From Opisthorchis felineus (Eukaryota; Platyhelminthes; Trematoda; Opisthorchiida; Opisthorchiidae), in the NCBI GenBank assembly GCA_004794785.1, contig SJOL01004449.1:59478-123477 (forward strand): a DNA stretch of 64,000 bases, in the 5' to 3' direction. A model generated the notes under the pieces. That model ran no database searches. It was not told the DNA's origin and saw only the letters and a program-made list of their open reading frames with translations. Positions 45,540 to 56,951 of the stretch are shown piece after piece (position 1 is the stretch's first letter; every line of letters begins with the position of its first letter). Position numbers and translations under genes: made by a program.

Positions 45540-48500
45540 AGTCATGAAACCTGGAGAAACATCCTCAAAGGACTCAGTAAAAACTGTCATAAAATAAGCA
45601 AAGCAGTTTCATCTCCGTTTGCTATATTCATGTATTAACATTCCACGGGGAGGAATGGATTCCGCAACCATTAGCAAACAATCAAAAGCTGTAAGTTAAT
45701 GGTTGTTGATCAATTTCACTTTGGATTCCTTGGAACTACTCTCCTGATCGAGTGAACGTATCTCGCTGTCAATGTGTTAGTAAGAACTTTGTGTTCACCC
45801 ACGTCGACCTATGAAACCCAGTGAATACACCGGGTATACATGCTTCAGCCCTCCACCAGGCCCGTGGTTAGCCGTTCTTCTGATGATACACAAGCATACA
45901 TCGTATTGACGACCCACTGAATAATACATCCTTCTTAGTCAAGTATGGGTTGGTATTTCGTAACACTCGTAAATACAGACTCATCTTTGAGGTTGTAAAT
46001 AAAAGTTTTGATCTTTGTAGTACACGCAAAACTGGTAGGGTTCGCCACATTCGTTCCTTTGAGTAGGCCGAAAGTTTTATATACCGACTTATTTGGGTGG
46101 AGGAAACACAATCGGGCTTATGGTTTATTGTTACAGCAGAGTGCCTCTTAGTGGGAATGATCTCAACAAAATGTAAAAGAACGGCATTCCATTTCTGGCA
46201 GAAGTAAATGACACCTTTATGCTTTCAAAAAATGCACGCTATGTATCCAATGTAGATGGATTCACTTAACTGCCCATAATAATTTGCACTTTATTTGTGA
46301 CTGGGGTCTCACCCTTATCATAAAGTACACTTGGTTGAACTTTATACCACCTATCCTGATAAGCCCTCGTAACGCCTGTTCCGGATTGCCCCAAATCCGT
46401 GGGTGAGTTGTCCCGCAAAATGGTCATATTCTAATTGTCGTATACTAAATTGTTCCATCGAACCTGGAATGAGCATTTCTATGAAGAGTGAATATACGGA
46501 CGATACGCAGTCGTTTTCGTCAGGCAACAAATGTAATACAATGGATTATGTTTAGTATATCACTATTCCAGTGCGTCATTCAGTACTGCTCCTCATTTTC
46601 CCAATCTAATCATCATATGGGCAAAGTTACAGACAATGTAAGATAGGTCAGTTTGCCAAGTTTGTGGATGTCCGTTGTGTCAAAGTCTACTGGATTTTGT
46701 ATGACAAACTAGTTGCTGCGGCGCTCAGTTTCTTAAACGGGACAGTTATTTATTTATAGATTTTCGTTTAATTGAAATAGTGTGTCCACCGGTATAATTA
46801 TATGTCCCTTCATTTCGTGGCCTGAGTGAAGTGAAGAATTTGTACCACATGGAAGCTCATTTCAGAGTAGGTCTTAAACTCCTGAAATTATTTTGATCAG
46901 GATTTTGAGCCACTCCGTGGTAGTACGAAGTCGGACATGTTTGTATGAAACGTCCCAACATAAAAAAGGCATTTTCTGGTGCACTTCCAGCAAAGTAAAT
47001 AGAATTAAGTTCTGTCTGTTGCCGTAGTGCAATCCGTTTGTTTGTAGCTTATGGGTGAAGCTAGCTGCTCTGGTCGCTAATAACGGATGGTATGCCAAAA
47101 GCTGACTTAAAAAACCAACAGCGACTGGTTTTAACGGGGTGAAATTACTTCTTCGGGGTTATTTGCTACAGTTTTTCTCGTAAACGTCTGCAAGACAATT
47201 GATCTGAGTGGCCAACTGAATACGATCGCAGATTAACGTTTAGACGACCTTACGGAGACTGTAAGTCAGAGCTACCGGGTGGCATCCACTCAGCCTTTAC
47301 ACATATTCAAGAATCAGCAACACTGAGAGAAATATTAAACCCTGTACATCTCACCGTGGACAACAATAAGGTATAGTATAAACCTAGTAGGGAGGAAATA
47401 TCTGTTGCAAATAAGTTGAGAAGCCAAATATCGGAGCTAACTTGATATCACGAAAATTCCTCCATTCATTTGCTTACCTTACCCGTGTACTTCGGAACTC
47501 TACTTGTTTTGCTTATCCGTGCCCCGCCATTCACCCTGCCACAAAGTCCGCCCAGTCCGACACTGGTAGGTTAGCATGCGTGTTTATGCGTGAATGTGCG
47601 CAGCTGACCTACTTACCCATGTGTTTTCGTGCACCGTCAGCTGACTTGTTCTGTTGTGATTTCAGTATGATCGCATCGCCAATCAGAATCACGAGACTGG
47701 CCCCGAAACTGGCAACCTACACTCCCAAGCCAACATTCCGCTCGCAGTTGTCTGGTGTGCGGATCTTGACACTGAACTGGGCAAGTCAGTGACAGGCTTG
47801 CGCATATGCTGACACCGAGAACTTAGGCAATTTCTCACTTTTGTGTAAATAATACCGTGGACTTTTAAACCCAATTCTTCTTTTTGATTTTCGGTATCGT
47901 CAAACCTACGTGTAATTCAGAGTTTCGTATCGGGAGCCTCAAAACCAAAAGACGGCCAAAATTCCAGCAGAATAATATCAATAGCCAAAAGTTGATACAT
48001 CGAATTGCTGTTAATAACGTTGAATAAATTCGCAGTTGATGTAGGAAGATTGAGTAAGAAGAACAATTATTCAGTTTTGCAAAGTCTCCTGCTGCATATA
48101 CTTTCTTCAACGGATATCGACTGGTGCTCTCTGTTACTCTTACACAACTAACTTGGCGATCAACACGGACTGAAAGAATGAACACTACCAAACAATTATG
48201 GCACTCCCAGGGGAGCTGCTTTCTCACGGTTTCCATCTAGTTTTTATACGGCTTCTTCGGAAATTGACAAACAGTGAAGTTTTACGATAAATACAGATGA
48301 TGTTGCCTTTGGTAAATCAAATTCCAAATTATCGGACGTCAACCCATTTGGATGAACCATCGAAACTGAGTGCTACCGAACACCTCAGTTGACACACAGT
48401 ATTTTATTACAGCTAAATCCATCTGAATGCAGAGGTTGAGACAAGGTACACATTTTGATGGATTCCATCTGCAGTTTCTTTGAATGCTATCAGCGATTAT

Positions 48501-50591
48501 CCAAAACCGCAGGTTATATGCATTACTATCCCGGAACAATACTCAACTCTGCGTTGACATAGCATTGGCATGATGACGAAGTCTTCCTTAAACTCAACAG
48601 ATCAAGTTGTCTCATATAATGACTGTCCTTCCAATCATTCGATGGATGTCTGCAAACACATTTTCGGTCATTTTATTTTCACCCTCTGGTTCCAAATGAC
48701 CGCTTGCAAAAAATTGCATTGCTGACAAAAGGTGCATTTGGCTCTCGTCAGCTTATTCTGGGACATGTGAATGAATGTACGAATTTTCTTAAGACAGTTC
48801 TTGATAACAATTCTAACCCGTACAATTAAGAGTTAATCAAGTGCCTCCCAAAACGCACCGTGAGAAACAATTTCGCACAAGAATATCTGCATAGGGATTC
48901 ACACCTTGCATGACTGCTGACTACAGAGGTATGTTATAGAGACCAATTTTTGGGACAATTGTACCTGTTCTCAGGAATAAAGCGTTTTTATCCCTAAATG
49001 TTTCTTCATTTTTCCTCTTGTTATTTTTACCTCCTCATTTTTGTATACCTGTTGTCTATATATGAAAATATGTGCCCTTGAGTCTTGAGTGAAACAACCT
49101 TTAACGCAAACTCGCTGGTAATGAAAAAAGAAGGGAGGGAACGAGCAAATTCAACATCTTTTGAATTCCAACCGTTGAAACAAATGTTACCTGAAAAACA
49201 ACGCTCCCAGCAGATGCATTCTTTCTCAGTGGATGTATATAACAAAAGTCAAACGTGATGACTAATGAAAAATTAGATGGCTGCGTATTTTTAATAGCAC
49301 AACTGTGGTAGAACTGATTTCATTGTATTTAACATTGGCATATCATCAGCCTGGTAAGTAGTGTAATGTAATATAATGTTTTATTGTGAAAGCGGGGATA
49401 CGAAACTTCGGGAAAATCTTCCTGTTCGAATTTTGTCATCAAAATCTGCAGAATCATCAGCCGTGAACTATGCGCACAAATGTGCGCGTTTTGCACTACC
49501 ACTTTGCTCAAGCGAACTCAAATTCTGGGATACCAAGATGACGAGATGTCATCCTAAGGAACATCCGTTTAAAAACTTTTAATCAAATATCGCACGTCCA
49601 ACACAAAGTGCTCCCTCCAAACTAATGGGGATTTCACTATCTTAATCCTGTTTGAAGTCACTGAAGGACTGTCACTCAGCCTGATTACCTCCATCTATTT
49701 TGTGTTGTGATCAACATTCTGTCAATAGCATCTGCTGCATTTCGCGCCCCTCACCCTATGCAAAAATGCAACCCTGTTACCTCCAAGACCTCCTTACCTC
49801 CAGAACTCATGTTTTGTTATCACTTTTGATTTATATCCGCCTCTCTATCCATCGACAGCTTGTGGAGGGAAAGCCTTCTCATGACAAGGTGGCTTCTATT
49901 CATTTTTGGGAATACAAAAAGTGAAACGTGTATCTAAAACAGGCACAGATCCGAGAGTGCCCAGGCTTTTTCGTGCTGCATTCAGCGTCTTCAGAGTAAA
50001 AATTAAAAATTTTATATTATCAACAAGACTACTACCATCCATGGTTAGAAAAGGTTCACTTGCTACAATGACAGCGCTTTCGGTAGACGAATGACTTGCT
50101 AGATATCAAGCATCAAGGTAGATAATTCGGTCACTGATGCAGCAGTCGGTGAATGCATTCACAATTAGTGGAAGCGGGATCTCTCTTTAGTTTAATCAAG
50201 ACTTTTCCAACTGGGCTTTCAAACATTAGAGTGCATTTTCGACATCACTGGAAGCAGACTATCCCAGCAAATTAAGGAAAACTAAATACTGATTGTGCTA
50301 TTGAACACAAATATGATAGTCAGGATTGAGAAAAATGGTTTAATCCAACGATTGCGATTCAGCAAGTTTTGCACGTAATCAACAATCGTGCCTGCCAAGC
50401 AAGTGTCCAAACTCATTTTGATATGTCCCCATCTATTCAGTGAAAGCTACAGACGAGTTGGTGTAATCTGTGGAGGATACGGTGTGGAATCTTGCGTCAT
50501 ATTAAAAGTGTTTCTGCGGTGGTAAGGTTTCATATGAGTATTTTCGCAACTTAATAACAAGAAAGCTCAATTATAAAGGTGCGAACCTACT
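45540..50591. other. No gene recognised
   Basis: ORFs of 116 codons (47442-47792, plus) and 123 codons (47865-48236, minus) occur. The plus one lies in a locally GC-richer stretch but has no recognisable domain. At 45455-45482 TATACTAAGTACTATACTAA is a local duplication. The rest is AT-rich and featureless. Confidence 0.3.
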
Positions 50592-50756
50592 GATCGGATG
50601 GAGTGCCATTAGAATTCCTACTCTGCTTCTCGAATGCTCTTGCTTAGAATCGAGGAACCTGGCAGTATCAGAGCCTTTGTGCTTGTGTCGGGTAGCACAG
50701 CAGCTATGCACCGAAAGGGTGCTGCAGCTGGACGATTGTTATTTTTTATTTTTACA
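50592..50756 (+). repeat. SINE fragment with tRNA-like B-box region and T-rich tail
   Basis: In one frame the sequence reads SASRMLLLRIEEPGSIRAFV then LVSGSTAAMHRKGAAAGRLL. This is the virtual translation I associate with an abundant fluke SINE (SASRLPLSRLGQPGSIPALV..SGGMAARHRKGATAERLL). Upstream, GTGCCATTAGAATTCCTACT stands where that family has its B box (GTGGTTCGAATCCGACCT). It ends in TTATTTTTTATTTTTAC. Recognition is from memory of the repeat, not from a search. Confidence 0.5.
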
Positions 50757-51217
50757 CTATGGTTAAATACCAAATCCATGACTTGCACATGGATTCATGC
50801 ACAATTTATGCACTAAATTCATTTGTTGAAAGTTTTATCAGCTGCAGGACATGAACGTTTCATTTCTCTTGCCCAGACATTGTTCGGCTGTTACTCTAAA
50901 TTTCAAACCTCATAGGTTTACAGAACGGGTCTTATATAGTGGTGGATGCGACAATATGCGCGGTGAACCGCACAGTAGCTGTAATCTCCCACTCAATACT
51001 AGCTGAAACTACTGCACTATTTTTCCTGTATGGCGACTCACCCAGGTACAAATGAAAAAGAAAAGAGTTTTTTTAAAATATCATTCACTTGTATCAAAAT
51101 ATTAGTTACGATACTCGTTTTTTGGGGTATGATTGAAAAGTGCAGAATAGTTCAAAAACGGTGTGTTTACCCTGGCTGGTCATCTGAGAGTTCAGTTTTG
51201 GCTACAAAGTAGTAGGT
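50757..51217. other. No gene recognised; possible 3' flank of the 51.2 kb exon
   Basis: On the minus strand this follows the stop of the probable last exon and may hold its 3' UTR. I did not find a polyadenylation signal that I would single out. Confidence 0.3.
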
Positions 51218-51587
51218 CTAGTATAAGTTAGTGGCTTCTTTCGACGGAGCGACGGGAGTCACAATGGACAGAGGATAGGTTTCACATGGCAGTACGCTCA
51301 ATTCTAAAGGTTTTGAAGAGTCGTCTGTGTACAGTGGTAGTATCATAACTGCAGCACCTGGTGGTGTCGAAAGTGATTTAATGAGGTGTGGGGACGCCAT
51401 TGGCATTGTGGATCCATAGCCGCACTCCATCCAAGATGCTGAGGGTGTAACAATTAGGTCTAGCAAGGCTGAGGCTTTGCTTGAATCACTGACAAGTCTG
51501 GATTTATAATCTACCTCTGACGATTCATCTGTTCTTTTGGAAACAGTACCGTCTGACTGGAAGGAATGAATGTCCTGACGCAACGTT
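51218..51587 (-). CDS. Probable last coding exon of an unidentified gene
   Basis: On the minus strand TTTTCATTTACAG is a good acceptor ending at 51588. The exon starts at 51587 and is open for 122 codons to a TAG at 51218-51220. The first base completes a split codon, giving TLRQDIHSFQSDGTVSKRT and ending TNLY. It is rich in Ser, Thr, Pro, Asp and Glu (DESSEVDYKS, VSDSSKASALLDL, STPPGAAVMILPLY) with no transmembrane segment, as in an intracellular tail. The 3' end is inferred because no donor precedes the stop. It may be the final exon of the membrane-protein gene whose exon is at 58.8-59.6 kb, but the phases do not join directly, so at least one exon would lie between them. Confidence 0.55.
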
Positions 51588-52174
51588 CTGTAAATGAAAA
51601 TGATAGATCACCCATAGATGTCATATAGGAAATTCAAAATCAACACATCAGGTAAATGTTGCGAGAGTAACTGTATCTTTGGTTTCGCGGCAATACGTAG
51701 TCCCTACAGGGAACTAGCATCTTGGACATGAACACTCATATTAGACAACTAAATAATAGGAATTCCCATGCAGACATAAAGCAGAGGGACAATGCGACAA
51801 GGGTAAGCGAATTCTGAGGATTTCTGCAAGTAGCTAGAAAAGTGTGACTTGGCAACATATGCTATCGTAAAGAACCAAAGTGGAGCCACCTTATTTGTAA
51901 TTACTTCGTATGGTAACCTTGTTTGCAGTATCTGACAAGTCATCCAGAAAGTTAGTACCGATCGTGCCCACGAATTTGAGTAACTGTAGTGCTCAACATT
52001 GGTGGCACTCCAGCAAATGCCGTCCTGTTTCACCCTCACACCAGCTTATATTGGATTACCCTCTTTCAGCTTTTTCCCAGGGCCTATAAACGATTTAGAC
52101 TGAGATAATTCAGAGATTACACAGCAAAACTGCTAACCAAACAGCCCCTTGCTCGGACCACTACTTGTGTCAGC
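51588..52174. other. Probable intron; one 96-codon minus ORF
   Basis: The minus frame 51749-52039 contains hydrophobic stretches (VLTFWMTCQIL, PLWFFTIAYVA) but begins just after an in-frame TAA and has no acceptor. I take it as chance ORF within an intron. Confidence 0.3.
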
Positions 52175-52250
52175 ATCTTGGTACTAGAGCTACCCTCCAT
52201 CTGCAAGGTAGCTGTGCCCTGGAAGGGCGTTACAGCCGAACGATTACCTA

Positions 52251-52254
<4 letters not shown>
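52175..52254 (+). repeat. SINE 3' fragment
   Basis: GGTAGCTGTGCCCTGGAAGG followed by GCGTTACAGCCGAACGATTA aligns with the end of the SINE at 50.6 kb (GAAAGGGTGCTGCAGCTGGACGATT). It runs straight into the (TA)n tract. Confidence 0.5.

Positions 52255-52314
<60 letters not shown>
52255..52314. repeat. (TA)n microsatellite, about 29 units
   Basis: Uninterrupted AT dinucleotides for about 58 bases. It starts at the exact place where the other SINE copy has its T/A-rich tail, so it probably arose by expansion of that tail. Confidence 0.95.
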
Positions 52315-52317
<3 letters not shown>

Positions 52318-53729
52318 CTAATTAGTAGCTCTGGTATACAAGTATAAGTAGTTGTGGAAATTGGAATCGTTTCCTGAGAGTGTTTATTTTGTTTGATCAG
52401 GTGATGAATATGTTTCTTAGTTTAGCCCCAATCGTAGTACCAGTTAGGGGGACATACTGATGGTGCGTACATATGTCACACTCATTACGTTACTCTTGTT
52501 CGGGAAGGAGATGGTAGTGGTGTAATATGGCTTTCTGCATACATATTTTCCTCACAAACCTATCATGACAGTTGCCCATAACTGAATATTGATGAAACCT
52601 ACCAAACAAAACAAATAATGCAGAGGCATTGCACAAAATGTTTGCTTCAGTTTTGCTCCCTTTTAATCGGAGGGCACCAAAATGGGGACAAAACAATTTT
52701 TACAGTATGTTCCTATAAAACCCAAGGGTGATTGTTGTTGTTTTGCCGCATTATTCACTGCAATCACATGTCCAGTCTCAATCATTCAAGTCGTCATAAC
52801 ACAAATGTCAACCTTTTGGCAGGTAATGCAAGCAATGACAAACAGTTCGTGCGAAGCTCCCACTCTTCAGCACAGCCATGCAAAAACATGCCATTAGAAG
52901 AAAAATTCACAGAACCAGAGCCAAACCGGAAAATTGCCGCTGAAGATAAACCTCACGCTCCAGGCTCAACAAATCACGGATTCTTTCAGTAACAAACAAG
53001 AAACTGAAAATCATTAACTGTCTCCTATAAACTGACTACGAATAAATTGACCTGACCAGATACTTGTCAAAGAATATGTGCCATTGGTGAATAGATTTGA
53101 TCTCAAGTGGTCTTATAATTAGGTCTTAAAAAGCTACTCATTTCCGGCCGAGAGTGAGCAAAGATAAACGTCAACTGTACTTCTTGTGTGACACAAAAGA
53201 TTGCTTGCTTTTTTTAAGTTTTCAAGCTAGTAAGTAGCACATATAGCTGTTTAGAGTTTATTTGGGCTTCTAAAAAGACTTCCATAAGTCTTTGCGCAAT
53301 CCGCATCTGGGATTGTTGGCAGAATTCACCGCTAGCTAAGGAACAGCTTTGGTTTGCTCTAGACTCCCTGGAAGAGGCATGCTTGAACTTCAGCTTGCAT
53401 CAGCTGAGCTAATAATGGGGTTGTCAAACATGCATATGAGGTTTGCCGCCTAAAAATTGGAAGGCACCTTCGGTCAATAGTCGGCAATAATTTGGCGAAA
53501 AGATAGCCAGCTGCGGCATCTTAATTGGAAATTTGGTCTTTTAGTAACCCGACAACAAAACAGTTCAGGAAGTTGATACGCATTATTGTATAGTCCAGCC
53601 TGATGATTCCTTGCCACGATGAAATAGTCATAGTTGTTGGATTCGCAGCAGGGGTTGATCTGCAGAATGAAGACTTACTTAAAACCAAAAATCATCTGAT
53701 TAATTGCAAAATACTTTTTTCTGATACCG
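52315..53729. other. No gene recognised
   Basis: The plus frame 52732-52992 (86 codons) has a polar, coding-like C-terminus (NRKIAAEDKPHAPGSTNHG), but I see no splice signals and no domain. Unresolved. Confidence 0.3.
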
Positions 53730-53800
53730 TTACAATGGGTCATGGATTCGAACCATGTGGCTTAAAACTATCTGGGTGGAGTTTGTCATTCAGCTACAAA
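53730..53800 (-). repeat. tRNA-derived SINE head with an intact T arm
   Basis: Minus strand: TAGCTGAATGAC (A-box like), GTTTTAAGCCACATGG, then CATGG-TTCGAAT-CCATG at 53741-53757. This is a perfect 5-bp T stem with a consensus TTCGAAT loop (B box GGTTCGAATCC). Acceptor and anticodon stems do not pair properly, so it is not a functional tRNA gene. Confidence 0.5.
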
Positions 53801-56465
53801 AATTTAAATTTAAGCATTGTTGGACAGTACAAATTATTCCGTTTAGTATTTGCCTGATGCCATCTGGAACCCGGCACCAAGTGAGTGTCTTGATTAACCT
53901 TTCATAAATACAATATACAAGTGTTTTTGCGTTTTTTAGTGAGATTATTTGTCAGACATTTTGTTCTAAGTGATACGTCATGTTATCTGTCTGTTTGTAG
54001 CTTGATGACTAACCTTCACAGTCATTTAACACGACTGGTTCAGCAGTCAGCTAGTGATTTTGTGACATCTTAAGAACAACAGCTTCTTACCACAGACTGC
54101 CAGTTCGTTTTCGTGTTCAGATGAATGTACTGATCAAAGAACACGAGGGACGGTATAGGTGATGAGGTGCAGCATATTGGAATGGTGATGAAAACTGGGA
54201 AGAAAGGAATGTAGTAGTGTAAATCTGGGGCAGTAGTGGCCTTATGTCGGGTCGGAAAGGGTTACTCCTATTTTGATATGGATGTTAAACTGCACACTCA
54301 AGCATATAAAAAGGGAAAATATCCAGAGCAGTGCCAGCTTCCACTCGCGTATACGATTCGAGAATTTGTTAGCAGAAGCGGGTCTGTACTTTATTGCTAC
54401 CAAGGCCCATGGGGAACCAGAAGTCTGTGTTAGTCAACAGCTCAAAAAACGACATCATATTAAGTCACATGAAGTTTACTTCCGCATAAGCTTTTTCTAA
54501 CTGTCTCCGCAGAACACCGTCGGCATCGATGATTTAGCAGTTTGACCACATTTGTGGTAGACCCTTGATTGTCTCGCTGTTGATACATTGCTGCGTCTGA
54601 AAACAGGCCGCAGTGTATTCTTCTCCGCAAAATACTGTTTGTCTTAATGATACCTAGACATTTCCTCACACATTTGCCAGTTGATACCAGACTAGCAACA
54701 AATGAATGAACAAACTAATTGAATAACGAGGCGGAATTCCTCTACTGCAGGAAACAGCCATATGAGCAATCCAAATACAATACGTCTACAAAATCCTCAG
54801 TCTACAACGAGAGCATATTCAGTAGTAACGTGCCACTCTTACTGAGCAATTTAGCCTCTGTAACATCTGAAAATTCAGTTCACAAGTAAACTGCTATTCC
54901 TCTGTCCTAAAGTGCATCAGCTGCTCCACACTTTAAACACAGTTTGTTCACACACAAGCACAGTCCATTTTCGGCATAGCTTTATAATTTACCCAGTGAG
55001 GCATAAAGACACGAGAAGCCCCGGTAGTTTATCAAATAATATTCGTGTACCAGGTGATTGCACTTTGTGACCTGTGGTAAACGCGGATAAGGTATAACGG
55101 CCAATGCTGATTACCCTAAATTAAACCAATTCGCAATTACTTTTCGTCTATGAATGGGCTTAAGAAGGATAACGAGTAAAGATATGTGCTTTGTTTTTTT
55201 TTAAAAAGCAGCATTTTCCCCTATTAGTTCACAGTTAGTCACGTTAGACGACTCTGTTTGCTATGCAAACATGCTTGCAAGATCTGCCTCATTTGTTAGC
55301 GCAGCCACCCTGTCATGATTATAAGGAAAGTCAGTTCCTCAGCGTTTGATGTGAACATGTTTTTCGGCACGTGTCAAAAGCTGCATAGTTGGCGGTCACC
55401 TGCCGAAATACATAGCCCACAAGCTAAGGAAATCCACTTCCTCGTTTGTTTGGAAGTCGACTCCACCCCATCACGAAAAAATGCTCATCCTTCTCAGCCA
55501 TTAGGAAGATTTCTTCGTTTAAAAATTGATGTAATTTTTAATTTACTGATTTAGCATAAATATGTATTAATGTGGTCAAACATCCGGCAACAACAACAAA
55601 CTATGGCCTTCAGGAAGATAAACTGTGACAAGCTAGTGTGCCTGAGGCCAGTTGGCAAAAGTTTCAGTGACACCAACAATTAATTTAGTTGAAAGAAGAC
55701 GTTGCGTCACACTTGGTGATTCGCTGTACTTTATTATTACTTCGAACTGCTCAACTCGGAGTTTACGATATTGCCTACTTTGATTTAAGGCACCTCACCT
55801 GCAATGACCAAGGCAACACCATATAAATCTCTAGAGGTTTGGAATTAAAACTCACTTCGGAGTACACGCATGATCTGGTTTATCCAATAGAACTAAAACA
55901 AATAAAACATAAAGGTAAAGATGAAACATAAAGTAACAAGTTAATGCGGAATAGTTCAACCATCAGTGTGGTTTAATGCCGTTAAGCTAGCGAATTGTGA
56001 GCTTCGAAACATCCCACCTGGCCAGCTACTGTTACTAGAGACACAGGTAGTGTTCAGCTGTTTGATGTCTGTCGAAATAAACATCTAAGTGTGCGCAGTT
56101 AAAATGGCTTAGCAATCCAACAGTTGCACTCAGTCACTCATGTTGAAGTCTGAATGAATCTTCGGGACATAAAAAAACATGCTTCTGGACTCATTCTCCC
56201 ATAAAATGCAGGATTTCTTTGTCTAGGCGGAGAGTTTGTGGGGCAAGATTGGCTAGGTATCCCGTTAGCCTGCCTATTTTTTTTGGTTTTCGACCTCCCT
56301 TTTTGTTTCTAAAGGTAATCAAATGTACTTTCTTTTCCATCCGCCTCATAGCATGCTAAACTAAGATGATAATGTGCTGTAATTTCCTGCCTGTTTGGCT
56401 TGGATAATGCCACGGATATTGGGTACATCAGTCCCAGTTTCTGAAACAAATATCCGCATCTACGT
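53801..56465. other. No gene recognised
   Basis: Short ORFs only. On the minus strand, CGGCCTGTTTTCAG near 54605 is an acceptor-like site followed by an open stretch (AAMYQQRDNQGSTTN...) to about 54460, which could be an exon of the minus-strand membrane-protein gene. This is conjecture. Confidence 0.25.
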
Positions 56466-56951
56466 ATGTCCATCCCGTCTGACACACTTGAACGATTATT
56501 TATGCCAAAGGACTTCGACACTGTTTTAAGCTTGCGAACAATTACAGTGTTGCAACGCTACATAATCCAAAAAGATATCTGTTCTAGGCCTAGACACTTT
56601 CCCAACACATACCAAGTAGTGTCGGTTGAACGTTTCAGGGTTCCAATAAATCAGACTCTTTCTCGTTATACAGATCATCCAAATCCTGCATTCTTTAAGT
56701 CATCAGCTGACACAAGAAATATGAATTATGTGCCCACTGCCCACGTGGAACAAAACTTCGGATCAATAGAAGTTTATTCAGAATCCATAATTTCTGCTCA
56801 CGTCCGGCTTCATTCGCAAATGGAACGTAGATTTATTGTAGCACCAAAGCAACCTGCTTTTGTTCTGCTTAACCAAATACATGGCGTATCCGACTGGAGT
56901 CATTTTCGGATAAGGAAATCTCACAATAGATGGGCTTGTTACACTGCGTAG
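56466..56951 (+). CDS. Unidentified 161-codon ORF
   Basis: The second-longest open frame in the window, ATG at 56466 to TAG at 56949-56951. An in-frame TGA eight codons upstream excludes a long 5' extension. The composition is protein-like: FGSIEVYSESIISAHVRLHS and FRIRKSHNRWACYTA, no low complexity and no transmembrane segment or signal peptide. At this base composition a chance ORF of this size is expected less than once per 64 kb on both strands, so it is suggestive but not decisive. I recognise no family. Decayed transposon coding sequence or an exon-bearing gene are equally possible. Confidence 0.3.
   Translation: MSIPSDTLERLFMPKDFDTVLSLRTITVLQRYIIQKDICSRPRHFPNTYQVVSVERFRVPINQTLSRYTDHPNPAFFKSSADTRNMNYVPTAHVEQNFGSIEVYSESIISAHVRLHSQMERRFIVAPKQPAFVLLNQIHGVSDWSHFRIRKSHNRWACYTA

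Noticed and set aside
51749..52039. 96-codon minus-strand ORF with hydrophobic stretches as an upstream exon of the 51.2 kb gene
   Set aside because: It begins just after an in-frame stop and has no splice acceptor or donor that would join it to 51587.
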